Below the pieces are notes generated by a model. That model saw only the letters and a program-made list of their open reading frames with translations. It was not told where the DNA came from and did not search any database. Source: Pogonophryne albipinna (Eukaryota; Chordata; Actinopteri; Perciformes; Artedidraconidae). From it: a stretch of DNA of 64,000 nt. Positions 52,706 to 64,000 of the stretch are shown one piece after another (the first letter of the stretch is position 1; each line of letters begins with the position of its first letter). Made by a program: the position numbers and the translations under genes. Where the stretch lies: positions 22,726,647 to 22,790,646 of the forward strand of contig CM053260.1 in the NCBI GenBank assembly GCA_028583405.1, in the 5' to 3' direction.

Positions 52706-55700
52706 GCTTTTTTGAATTCTCAGTGGACGGCGCAGGACAATAAGGCTTCAGGGAAAGCGATGTCAGCACTCAGGTCCATTGACGGTCAACACCTATTTGC
52801 CTCAGGCGGACATCTTTATTGGTGTGCATTGTCATCCAGTGGAAAAAAAAAGAAAACCTACAAAAAGAACCCCCAATGCACCAGCCGTACTAAAATCAGT
52901 TTCCATGACAACGGCAGTCTCCAAACTTTAAGTCATTTCTGTCACAGAGGCTGACATAAGGTGAGCTATCATTTCTTTTTTACCTCATCTCCGTCTTGCC
53001 TATACTGCTTTAAGTTTGACTTTTGCCTCCAGTTAAGGTTTCTTTTTCTATTACTGCTCCTTCGTCCTCCTCCAGGTTTGTCTCGTTTTCCTTTCTTTGA
53101 TAGCCATTTATTTCCCAAAGCTGCGCCCCTGATGTTAAGAAACACAAGTAAAGAAAAAGAGGCCCTAAGTGGCTACAGGTTAAGTTTCTACTTTCCCAAA
53201 AGGCAAGAAGCAGGTTCACGACTTCAGATTTTTCCTCTGAACGACTGAGTGGGTAATGAATACAATGCAAGCATTTGTTCTGCACTGCCGGACTTGCTCT
53301 GGACTCTGAGATCTTTTTTTGAGAACTTTATAAGATCATTTATTTTCATATGTTTGCCAGGGGTGCCTCCTACTCGTTGAAGATTTGTAGAAGAAACATA
53401 ATACCTGGGAAGTCAAAAGTGTGTTGGAAAAGAGATATGAAGAAGAAGAAGACGGTGAGGAAGGGAAGGCAAGAAGGGAGTTGAAGGTCCTTGGGCAAAT
53501 ATATCTTTTTTTTTCTTTATCCTTATTTGCCCTGCTCTGAGTAAATGTCAGACTGCGCTGGGAGCTGGCAGGAACAGCTTATTATAAAAATCTGAACCTG
53601 AAGCATCTTGCCCCCTCTATGCCAGAATGCACCAGGAGTCAAAATGGAGAATATGCTGCAGTCATTTACATGTTGTGAGTCTTTGCCAAGGCAGTCTACA
53701 TGACCATGAGCAGGGCAGAGGCTGTCCAGCTCTGAACCTGCATTTACAGCAGGCACTTGTGTCCCGTACGATGAAATGAATCATTACCACTGCAGCATGA
53801 AAGAACATAATCTGGCCCGCTCCCAGCTATTCCCCTATGGGGACTGATTTGTGATCGCGTCTGAACATAGACTGTGCATTCAATCAACAACGCAGCTTTC
53901 GGCTTTTCCGGCCACCCTGCTGAAAGGCTTGAGGGATACAAGAGATCAATAGAGATAAATTAATTAATACGCTGCCAAATGGGACTGCTGTGTGGCCAGA
54001 GTTACTATAGAAACACCAAACTGTATGGCAGGCCACAACATGATATTGAAGTTGATATCTGCTGCAAACGGGTCGAAGGGAAGTCTTGGAGTTCTGCGTG
54101 ACAACCCATGATCATTTTCTGCTCCACTGACATTAAGAAATACCCACTGCTTTCATGCAGAGGAGAAGTGGCTTTCAGGAAAGAAAGAAAGGGATTATTT
54201 TCAGTAGAAACATTTTGATATTGAAGCAAATGAAGCAAAAAATAATGCTGGATTTCCACAGAGGTTTGTGTCTCATTAATCTGAGTGCAACTCTTATGAA
54301 TTCACAATAGGAAAGCAATTAAGACAAGAAGTAAGCGAGACGGAAATAAGGGCAGATATGATGAGCTGCTGTGGCTCTTATCGCCGCCGTCCACTCCCCC
54401 TCGGCTTGTTGCTACTCGCCTGCTGTGCTGGTCTGCGAAACGCACTTCCTCCTGACACGCTCATCTGTGAAGAGTAGCAGTGTGCGGCTGCCCTGCCTGC
54501 CTGCGGGCTACATTTGCAACAACACTAATATCATCCAAGCAACCAATGCATTCCTAAAGAGCACAATCAAGGGAGAAACAACCCCTGCCGCTGACATGGC
54601 CCTGGCACTTGCCTCCCTTCCTGCTACTTACACAAGCAATATTCCAAGTTGTTGTTTTGCCTCCATCAAATGTTCCCATTAAAAGTGGCATTTCATCTAA
54701 ATCAAGCCCCTGGGGTAGGAAGCAAGACAAAAGGCAAAGGGAGGTGAGGGAAGGGGGGAATTCTCACGTAGTTACACCGGCCCGTGTGTACGCCTGCAGC
54801 CCCTAACTGACTCCATAATCATGGGGAGTGCCATTATTTGTAGCCATCAGAGCAACATCAAAGCAATTACATGTGTCTCTGCATTCAGTATGGTTATTAA
54901 AGCAAACAGCACAGCCATTTATCTGAGATGTGTAAACATCCCTTTCTCTCTCTCTGTCGACTCTCGTGCTGCCGGCGTCGCACCGCTGAAATGAAAATTC
55001 ACAACTATACAAAAGCAAGGTGTGTCTGTGTGTTCGGGGGGTGTAATGTGTGCCAGCGAGGGGTGGGTGTGGGTGACTTCAGTGGGGCTCACAAGACATG
55101 CGAAAAAGGCTCCATTCTGTACTCACTGCATATGAATCATTGTCCACTTGTCACATTGCCACTGGAGCGAGAGACTGAGAGACACCAAAGATGGGAGGAA
55201 ATGAGTGCATGCAGGGAGGTAGGGGAATAGAATGAGCAACAGCTCTTGACCAAACACTCGTCTTTTAGTAGCGTTGAGTCTGGGAAATATTCCTGCCCCT
55301 CAGGCATCAAGTCGCAGAGCTCGGCGGGACTTATCGAGGTCCAGGCTCTTTTAACAGTTTGAGAACATGCTGAACTCCCCCGGAGGCCTCACCACATTTC
55401 ACACCAGAAATGAAAAACTAAGAAATAATATCAATACCGTACGGAGAGCCAGACACTTGTGAAAAGCAGTCTTGCCTTGAAGCGCCGAGGATGCATGTAA
55501 GTGCCGGCTTCTGCTATTTGCTCACATTTGCCGAGTATCTGCCATATCTGAACAATTATAAAAACATTTAAGATTGGTCGACGCACTCTTCGCAACAAAA
55601 AATATATTACTGCTCTGTGCCAATCAGCTTGACTCGCTTGTTTATATACCCACACGTTCTGTCTTAGGTTCATAAAAGTCTATCCCAGCATGCATTTGAC

Positions 55701-58700
55701 AAAATACAGCACAAACAGTCAATGCGGGGTGCCAAATTCACCCAATAACACATTTTGATGTAGTGTGAGAGGAACAAAACCACATGTGGGTAACTCATGT
55801 GGACCCAAGCAGAGAATATGAACCGAAACATGCATTATTTCACATTCGGCCTCTTGGGGGCAGCTGAGTCGAAAACACTGACATAAACAGCTAACGGTTG
55901 CCTATTCTTAAATCCAGTAGACAAACATTCATTCTTGGCCCTGTTTCTGGAAATATCGAGACCCATCAGCTATCAGTGTGCCAATGATGAGCCTCTGGGG
56001 CCAATAGTTATTGGATTCCTGTGTAGCTAATGGATATGACTTCCTTTTATGTGCATATTTTGCAGTTCACTCAGCAACTCGATAGGCAAAAATGGAGTAG
56101 GAGTTGAGAGAACGACTACAATCGGATTGTTTTACGATGAGTTTCTTAACTAATAAAAAGCCAAATTAACATCATAGCCGATGGGTTCAAAAATTGTATT
56201 TCTGTCAATGTGTACTACTTATTTTGCTCTAGACAAGGACAGTTTACCTGCATACAACCAAATCTCCCTTAAATATGACTGGACAACTAGCAAAGACCAT
56301 AGTACTTCCAATCCCAACACCTTGTCCCATTGTAATTAATACAAACCCTGTCTCTTGTCAGGCTACTTGCTAAATAGGACTCCAATATGTACTCTTCCAA
56401 CGACTAATGACTGTATCTGATTTAACACAAGCTACTAGATGCTACACTCTGTTTTTCCAGCTAGGTTAATTTGTCTGCCTGATGTTTGGTGCAGAGCTCT
56501 AATATATATTATCTGACTGGAAGCAGAGGTGTGGGACTGAACCGAGTCAGTACAATTACAGCACGTCAAACCACAACAAATATCTTAAGATTATAGTTCT
56601 TTGGGAGTTCATCACTTTCCTATATTGTATGTAATGTATAAGTGCTTGGATACACTTGGATAAAGTGATTCTGACTTTTTTTTCCTTAGTGTTAGCCGGA
56701 GCAGTTTTTTAAGACAGCCCTGTAGCCTTAAACTCAATCCTGATAAAAGCAGCTGACAAGGCTTCTACTCAACATATAAAATGGATCATATACTTTTTAT
56801 GAGTGAATCACTGCGTTGCGCAATCACAGTTGTGACAGTACGGTAGGTGACAGCGTTGTGTCTTTCTCAGTAAAGTCGATCCTGAACACCCACACGAAGT
56901 TTGGTTCACATCACTATATAGACTGTGTGCAGAAGCAGTGGGGCGTTAATGTACACGTCTGCCATGACCTTTACCTTCTACCTTAATGAGATTTTTATCG
57001 ATTCACTTTCCTAGAGAAAATAAATCAATCGGAAACTCTATAAAAAATGTACACCCTGAATGCATCAATGGTTATGTCTCAGACAAGTCAATTGCAGGTA
57101 TAATGAAACATCTTATAAAACAGCCCGGTTATTATGCTTGCAGAGCTGTGTGTGTGTGTGTGTGTGTGTGCGTGTGCTAGAAAGGCAAGAGGAAGGCTGA
57201 ACTCTTCACCCGTTGTGCACCAATTAACCTAATCTTCACATGGTTCATTACCGATTGTGCAGGATGAGGACAATCAATACGAGTACTTGTTTATTTTGTT
57301 TATTTATTTCAACATTTATCACAAGTTAGTCGCGGATAACTTCACTGAGAAAAGAGTTTGAACCGAATGAAAAGAGAGGAAAACAAACTAATTAAAAACC
57401 AAGGTAAGGCAAAACGAAAGGTGAATCTAATTTTGTCAGATATTTCCAGCAGCGTGGAAAAAGTCAGCGGAAATGGAGGTTTAAGTGAAGAAGCTCTCTA
57501 ATACCACTTTATTAATTAAAGGATGTGTCAGCATATTCGTAGATGACAGCGGCTATAAAATAAAATTCCCTTCATCAATTATTCTGTGATTTGTTTTATC
57601 TCCTCTGAATATGTTCCACAGTAGACAGTGAGCTAGTGGTATGCAGAGCTTGTATGTGTTTAAGTGCATGCACACGGACATCCTGGTGTACCACGGTATC
57701 CAACTGTGTGTGAGAGTGTCTGATTAGACAAACAAAGGAATATTTTGGAAGGCAAACGAGTGGGAGCTCGGCAATTAGGTGTTTCAATTCCACTGATTGG
57801 GAATGACAGGTGCAACACACTGTGTGAAGCCTCACACACACACACGCACTAACACAAACACATACACACACACATTGGAGCTGCTTCATTTACTGCAATC
57901 CCAAATTGGATCTGATAAGCAATTAATGGTGTAATTGGGCGTTGGAGAGGTTGTCTTCTCCCTGGAGTCTTGCTGGTTCCACTGGGCGGTCGAGTGGAGA
58001 GGGAGGGATGTGTAACTGATAGTGCTGGGTCAATAGAAAAAAAACCTCTTTAAACTGTTAGCAAGCAGAGAAGTATAATGACACAAGTCCAGAACAGGGA
58101 ACTAATCGAGGATTTAAATTGCAAATGAGAAAACATTTCCTTCTCTGTCCTGTTCAGAGAAGTTTGCAGGTGGGGCAATTGTTGTTGCCCTAGAACTATT
58201 CAGAGCATCAGATTTGGAACCAAAACAATGAGCAAATGCCATTGTGTAAGGGAAGCATAGTCTGTGGCACTACTTAAAGTGGAAATAGATACGTTTTTGA
58301 TTGAACTTAACATTATGAAGTGCATGTAGATTGCACAACGTAATGGCCATAGAATAATGACACCATCAGAGTTTAGATCGGTTCCCTTTAAGCCTCGCTT
58401 TCACTCTGCAATTCGGTTAGCCCCTAGGTAAGATCTAGGCAAAATGAAGTGTGTAAACATTGTACAAATTAAATAGGAAGAGGACTGCACTTTTGATTCC
58501 ATCGGTAGCCATCTGTATTTTACTATCCCCTTTAGCAGAACCGAAGGACGATGGACAACCCAAGTAAAGTTGGAAAACTAAATGTGCCTTGTATTATTGG
58601 TAGTTGCTATGCTCTAAGGAAAATGTTTTTGCATGAGCGGCTCCAATAATAATACCCCTTGTAAACGCTATGGGTGCAGTCCATTTAGTCTTTAATTACA

Positions 58701-59047
58701 GTCCATTTACTTTTCAAATGTGTGTGTGATGACTGTGTAGTCATTCACTTTTTTCAATCCGTTGAAGGCACAGAAATGATACTTCCTGTACCTTAGAATT
58801 CCTGCACCTTACATCACTAGATATTACACGGAGGAACATGACAACCAGTGCAACCGTCGGGCTCATTGATGCGTTTTTAATAGTTTTAAAAATGTTCAGC
58901 TCTACGTTACAAAGGAATGAGCCTTGGCTTTTCAGACAGCACTTGTTGTTAGTACACATTTATTCTTGTTTTTGTTCTTTTCATGGCGTTTGTCGACAAT
59001 GAGAAAAATAGGTCTCATCCTTCAATACTGAAAATGCTTCAGAAAAA
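52706..59047. other. No gene recognised; small simple repeats
   Basis: About 6.3 kb without a supported gene. It contains a (GAA)-rich tract near 53438-53453, CT-rich tracts near 52975-53075, a (TG)n at about 57147-57176 and (CA) tracts near 57832-57875. The short open frames have no recognisable domain. Part of it (about 55840-55980) may be a degenerate fish repeat, but I cannot support that firmly. Confidence 0.5.
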
Positions 59048-59338
59048 AAGTAAATGGTAAATGGACTGTACTTATATAGCGCTTTATCCAGTCTTTAAGA
59101 CTCCTCAAAGCGCTTTTACATACTACATGTCGTTCACCCATTCATACAGAGCAGTGTATGTTAATCTAGGAACTAACATGCATACACATTCACACACCGT
59201 TGGCCATGCCATCGGGAGCAACTCAGGGTTAAGTATCTTGCCCAAGGATACATCGACATGTTGACTGCATGGGCTGGGATCGAACCCACAACCTTCTGGT
59301 TGAAAGACGACCGCACTCCCTCGCAGCCACAGTCGCCC
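59048..59338 (-). mobile_element. tRNA-derived SINE, longer family
   Basis: On the minus strand, box A lies in GTGGCTGCGAGGGAGTGCGG (59311-59329) and box B is GGTTCGATCCC (59276-59286), close to the consensus GGTTCGANTCC. The body has CAGTCAACATGTCGATGTAT and CCTTGGGCAAGATACTTAACC, and the 3' part ends GCGCTATATAAGTACAGTCC with a CATTTACCATTTAC tail. The body block after box B is shared with the SINEs at 37615 and 50037, so the families are related. No clear target duplication was found. Confidence 0.75.
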
Positions 59339-61496
59339 AAAACAACTATGGTGAATAAAGAATGTGTTTCTTCCAAATGTTCTCTATTTACAATCACAAC
59401 AATAAAACCCAAGTGCTTTTAAAAAAAGAAGCTGTCAGTCACAGGAGTCTTTCAGAATATGGCAATAATCAAATCAGTTACCCTCTGCCTCTGTGTCATG
59501 GCCGCCACATAAGAGCTGGTGATTGATGAACGGCGCGCCCCAACATGCCCAGCAGCACCGGGCTGTACATTCATCCCCAGGCATTCTTAATGGAATTGAC
59601 CTTGTACTAACCCCACCCACTCTTTCCCATTTGTTTTGCTTTATTACTTCTGCCCCCACCTCCTCTAATCCTCCAGAAAAACTGCATTCTCAAAATAGGA
59701 AATACAATAACAAATGACTTAAACCACAGATGTTGCCCCCTGCTGCAGCCGTGCTGTGTTTCAATGAGTCAGCAGAATTATAAATGCACAGTTCATTATT
59801 AAACTATCCACAGTCCCAGGCACTGTTCCAACGGAGAGGAATATTTATTTTTCTTAGCGCATAGTAGAGCCATCAGCTCTTCACATGCTCTTTTTCTGGC
59901 TCTCTTTCTCAATGTAAAAAGGTGCTATATCTTCGCATCTTACACACAAACTTTGACATGAATGCTGAAGCTCATATTATATGATATATGGACCCATGTG
60001 TAGCCATGTGTAGACCCACATGAAGATGGAGTGGTTGAATTAAATTCATATAGGACACTGAACCTCCTGCAGGAACACTTGTGAAATAGATATTTCAAAG
60101 AACAAGTATTTTTGGTATTGTTTTGTTGTGTGTGTATACATTTCAGTTGGTACTGTCACATAAATCATACAGAAAGTGCGAGACAAAAGTGAGATAACAA
60201 AAAATGTAGCCTATAATGGAAAAGACATGCAATGCCACTAGTACATGGTACGCACAGTATATAGTAAATGTGTTGCTGTTGGGATTTGTCAAATGACTAC
60301 ATGAACCTGTGATTGCTCTATTAGATGTCGTCATGGCATTTATCTTTCCAACAAAACCTGCGGCACAACATATTGATCAAAGAGCTGCAGATCCTGCTCA
60401 ATCCAATACCCGGATATGTGGTAACAATCTTGTTATGAAACTGCTTCCTGGCTGGGATTCCTGACTTCCAATAGCTGTAACAAGCAGAATGGCCACACTG
60501 CATTAAGTCTATCCTTTTTTCTGATTCACATTTTCTGGAGGAGGTGTCCACAGGAACAGAAACATGATGATACTTGATGTGCAGAACAAATTCCCTAGCC
60601 TGTGGCATGTCAACCGTGTTTCCCTAGAGAACGGAGGAGAGGGAAGTCTAGACTGGCCCTCAGAGAGAAGGAACGAGGGAGCAAGAAACATGAGAGACAG
60701 AGAAAGAGAGCTGCCGGGTGAGCGTGGAGCTGCTTTCCAGCGGAGATATTTGACCACGATGCCTTGATGTCCTCTATGCAGGCTTTTTTTCTATAGTATT
60801 CCCTGCCGCATGTTTTCTGTAAGCTGATACACCCACAGGTGTGCTGCCTGCATACACACTAGGACATCTTCAAAGCTCCACTGAATTTGCCTTTCACATC
60901 ACAAAATGTAACAAAATATCTCCCCAGGAGAGCTCTGTGAGCTTGTATTACACCGGCAGCAACAGCAGAGAGATGCTGAGCTTAGGAGTGGGAGAAAACA
61001 TATCCAAATGTGATTTTGAAAGGATGAATATATATTTGGCTGTTTTGCGTTGATAAAAATCCTTCATATCCGTAGCTAGGCAGTGACTAGAGATGGAAAA
61101 CGTAACAAAACGCACCCGACAACATTTTAGGTGTAAAATCTAAACAGAAACACCATTTTATTTGGGGATATTCTTGCCCTGGATTTGACCTCACAGGCAG
61201 CCCCCAGCCATAGCAATCTAACTGTTAGGTTCTGATATTAGTCTCAGTGGTTAAGTTTAGTTACCCAGGGCAACACTTACACATATATTTCTGCCTACAT
61301 ATAACACTGTTAGCAGGAACGCTCAGTGACCTAAGGTCTTATTGGTTTTTCTCTCGGAGCCCTTTTCCTCTTATCTGATTAGTTTGGATTGTCTCCGTTG
61401 GCATTTTCTGGACTCTAAATATTGTATTACTCCGCCAATACGTTTTTGGTTTGGTCTGTTTTGTCAGACTGTGAGCATTTTAACGGAAAAAAGCCT
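59339..61496. other. No gene recognised
   Basis: Nothing supported. A GTGAGC donor-like site at 60719 follows a purine-rich frame without a good acceptor. Confidence 0.5.
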
Positions 61497-61585
61497 ACCC
61501 TGATTTTCATTAAACTTAGTGGAAGGAGGTAGCATTGGCCAACGAAGAACTCTTTAAGTGTTGGCATGGATCCAAATCAGAGGGA
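61497..61585 (+). repeat. Dispersed teleost repeat, copy 4 of 4
   Basis: TGATTTTCATTAAACTTAGTGG, GTAGCATTGGCCAACGAAGAA and TGGCATGGATCCAAATCAGA correspond in order to the middle and 3' part of the repeat also seen at 8364, 15965 and 33546. Confidence 0.55.
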
Positions 61586-62717
61586 AGATACACACATTAC
61601 TTTATACTTATGGAAAATCATTGGCAGAGGTGAGAGCTATCCCATTATCCTCATAGTTCTAAATTAATTTACAATCAATTTACACTGATTCATTAAGTAG
61701 ATACGTCAGGATGCATAATATCACTTTATAAAAGTGTGATCTACTAATAAGATGCCAGGTATTTAATATGATATTAATTCTAATTAAGGTAGAACTTCCT
61801 TAGATTCACTTTATAGTATGATGTTGTACACAAAGGCAGGTTGCTCATCTGAATTTGCAGGTGTATTCAGGGGAAATTGACAGGAAGGATTTGGGGAAGA
61901 TTCAAAGCCACGATGTCATGCGTACACAGCGAGCATTTAATCCCTCTGAGCAACCGGGTCCCTTCCTTCCTCCGCTCTCTGATAATAGTTTAATTTGAGG
62001 TAGGAATGCTGATGAGGTATCCCACTGAGGAGGATCTGAGGATAAGACACCACCTGCTCACATGGCACTGATGCCCAGCTTCCATTCTTTTATCCTACAT
62101 GTTCCCTTCTCTCTCTGTTCTTCTCCAATCTAAGTCCTATCATAGATTTGCAGAAGCCTCCTACTTTTTCCCGCATTTCTCTCTGCTTATCTTTTTTTCA
62201 ACATCTCTGTTTGCCTGTCTCTTGCCCTGCCCATCTGCCTCTTACTTTATTCTTCTCTCTGCATCACCCTTCTCCCTCTCCTCCTTCTCCTTATTTACCA
62301 GCTCCTCCTTCAGACCAGACATCTGAGCCAACAATCAATGCCATTTCATTCCGGTGAGGGAACAAATGGAATTCCAGCTGAGAGCGTGGCAGCAGGCGGC
62401 GAACAAAGGCTTTTCTATGAAGCCTCTCCCCTCACTCTGCAGCAGAGACCCCAGCCTGCACCAGGTCCCTATCACCTCCTCACACAAACATCTACACAGG
62501 CCCATTGTACATGGAGGCACACCGTGACATTTACAGAATGTGGAGCGGTACATGCTAGTTACCTGGAGAAGAATGGATGTGGTAGATAGAGATTGTGTTG
62601 TCCAAATATCACTGCAAATGGTTAAATATTAAATCTCAAATTCTCTCGGTTATGACTTTGTTGATGGTAAATAAATATGTTTCATATTCTGTAAGGGCTA
62701 CGATTAACAATTATTAA
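61586..62717. other. No gene recognised
   Basis: A CT-rich tract lies at about 62170-62315. No gene is supported. Confidence 0.5.
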
Positions 62718-62790
62718 AGGGGCCCTTTTATGCTAATGTTCGGGTTTATATTTGTATGTTGTACCTCTACAGTGTTTACATGCTTTCAAA

Positions 62791-62838
62791 AATGTCCCAA
62801 ATTGGGATCAATAAAGTACTATCATATCATATCTTATC
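62791..62838 (+). mobile_element. LINE 3' tail inserted in MITE family B
   Basis: AATGTCCCAAATTGGGATCA plus ATAAAGTACTATC, followed by irregular ATCAT/ATCTT repeats, is the 3' end of a LINE. Fish LINE tails of the type GGGATCAATAAAGTATCTATC are well known. Only about 48 bp are present. Confidence 0.6.
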
Positions 62839-62842
62839 TTAA

Positions 62843-63529
62843 AGGGGACCTATCATGCAAAATGCACGTTTTGATGTATGTTATACATAAATATGTGTCC
62901 TCGGTGTGTCGGAGAACTCACGCAGCATCAGAAAATAAAACCCTCTCTCTTTTCCTCCGTACCCAAATCTCTAAAAACGGGGGTACAACGGAGCTGATCC
63001 AGATTTGCGTCCGATATGACGTAATTGCAGACCCACAGCACTATCAGAAACGTTGCTATCAGAAACAATGCCCGACTGTTTTGGACGTAATATGGTCGGT
63101 CCATGTTTACATTAGCCTCGCCAACAGCTAACCTGTACTGGAGAGCATGTGTGTGAAGAAGCAGGAAATAAAAAGGAAGTCTCTTTGTGATATAACCGGC
63201 AAGAGAGAAAGCCTTTGAGCTCCATACTGTTTCAGAAATAATCCTTGATAATCCATGATAAGGCGTTTCATCACCGCAGTATCTGCTGGTAGAATCTCGC
63301 GCATGAGCAGGCATAAGCTCCGCCCCTCTTTTTTTATCAACTTTTTTTTTTTTTTAAAGCTTTATACCCAAAATCAGCACTTTTGAAACAGGAAGTGAAA
63401 TAGAGGGATATGAGGCATTGCTAGAATGGGTGATCTGTTTGGTATTTTGAGCAAAACACTTAAATATATATATATTTGTATATATCTGAGACCTATGCTA
63501 TTGCCTAAGAATAGCACGATAGGTGACCT
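62843..63529 (+). mobile_element. TTAA-flanked MITE, 687 bp
   Basis: The left end is AGGGGACCTATCATGC and the right end is the complement of AGGTCACCTATCGTGC. TTAA flanks it at 62839-62842 and 63530-63533. The ends resemble those of the 510-bp element at 19411-19920. No transposase is present. Open frames on both strands (62730-63131, 62928-63314) are not recognised as proteins. It contains a poly-T run at about 63343-63355 and a (TA)n near 63464-63474. Confidence 0.75.
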
Positions 63530-63655
63530 TTAAGGCTTTATTTTTCTCATACTGCCTTTGCTGCAGCACTAGTAAACTGCGTAGAGATGTCCCACCCCTT
63601 AGCCCTTAGTTGGAGCAGTAGCCAATAGAAGCATGAGTGTTACATACATTTCTTT

Positions 63656-64000
63656 AAAGACTGCAGAAATTAATTATTGACCTTCATCTGAAATGTAATA
63701 AGCTCCATCTTCTAAATAAGATCATGTGATATGACTGAAAAGCTCAAGATCTTGCTATGTGATTGATCTTGTGGTGAGATAATGACCTCAACAGCTGTTT
63801 CAATACGTCAATACAGAACTTCAAGTATACATTTGTTGTTTCGAGTTACCGAAACTCAGACAATGTGACAAATGTGATGCTATTGGCCTCTCACATAGTC
63901 ATATGGTCTTGAAAAGCCATTAGAGTTCTGAGAGAAATAAAAAGCAGGGATGATAAGAGCATTGATGTCCTGTAGCAATCGATTGGCTGTTAGCCTGAAT
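63656..64000. other. No gene recognised
   Basis: Nothing supported to the end of the window. Confidence 0.5.

Larger units (their letters stand above)
62718..63655 (+). mobile_element. MITE family B, split by two later insertions
   Basis: TTAA (62714-62717), AGGGGCCCTTTTATGCTAAT and TTATATTTGTATGTTGTACC form the left piece, up to about 62790. The right piece resumes at 63534 with GGCTTTATTTTTCTCATACT and GCCTTTGCTGCAGCAC, then CCACCCCTTAGCCC and AGCCAATAGAAGCATGAGTG, to about 63655. The intervening 740 bp are a LINE tail and a TTAA-flanked MITE. Confidence 0.65.

Noticed and set aside
52944..52956. Possible 13-nt exon between CTGTCACAG and GTGAGC
   Set aside because: The length is not informative and the polypyrimidine tract is weak; likely chance.

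Overview
This is vertebrate DNA, and the repeats point to a teleost fish, probably a percomorph. Evidence: very long (CA)n arrays, an L2-type LINE with the YADD reverse-transcriptase motif, hAT and Harbinger-like DNA transposons and MITEs, tRNA-derived SINEs, and several short repeats I recognise from many bony-fish genomes. No bacterial gene, operon, rRNA, tRNA gene or CRISPR array is visible. No complete host gene is present; the window reads as intronic or intergenic sequence.

Host-gene traces. Two short plus-strand segments, 27222-27262 (41 nt) and 47711-47753 (43 nt), each have a good acceptor, a good donor and one open frame. Their phases match, so they could be consecutive exons across a 20.4 kb intron. 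On the minus strand, 30863-30886 is a 24-nt segment with near-ideal splice sites, a microexon candidate. Four weaker splice-bounded segments are also listed. None could be named.

Layout. 0-10 kb: mostly single-copy-looking DNA with degenerate fish repeats and a CATC-type minisatellite (9195-9822). 10-21.4 kb: a 1370-bp hAT relic with perfect 8-bp target duplications and BED-finger transposase remnants (10381-11750); a second hAT-like element (17183-18093) carrying a 329-bp MITE; a TTAA-flanked MITE (19411-19920); a second 329-bp MITE copy (20883-21211); a (CA)n array. 21.4-31 kb: low repeat content, a LINE 3' tail and most exon candidates. 31-37 kb: three copies of a GC-poor MITE called family B here, a third Harbinger-like MITE (34774-35121) and two (CA)n arrays. 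37-43.4 kb: a SINE and a probable EnSpm/CACTA-like element enclosing a minus-strand LINE relic whose reverse-transcriptase region has expanded into a 1.1-kb, 22-bp minisatellite with higher-order structure. 43.4-53 kb: LINE 3' ends, the L2 fragment (48525-49613) with a perfect hairpin at its 5' edge, and a diverged local duplication, one copy split by a SINE. 53-64 kb: mostly plain sequence, a SINE at 59 kb and a three-layer nest of mobile elements at 62.7-63.7 kb.

Notable theme: all three Harbinger-like MITEs keep three CCAAT boxes and a perfect TGACGTCA CRE octamer, and unrelated family B carries a CRE at the centre of a 22-bp palindrome. Mobile elements may therefore be spreading promoter-like cassettes here. 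All calls are by eye, without database searches.
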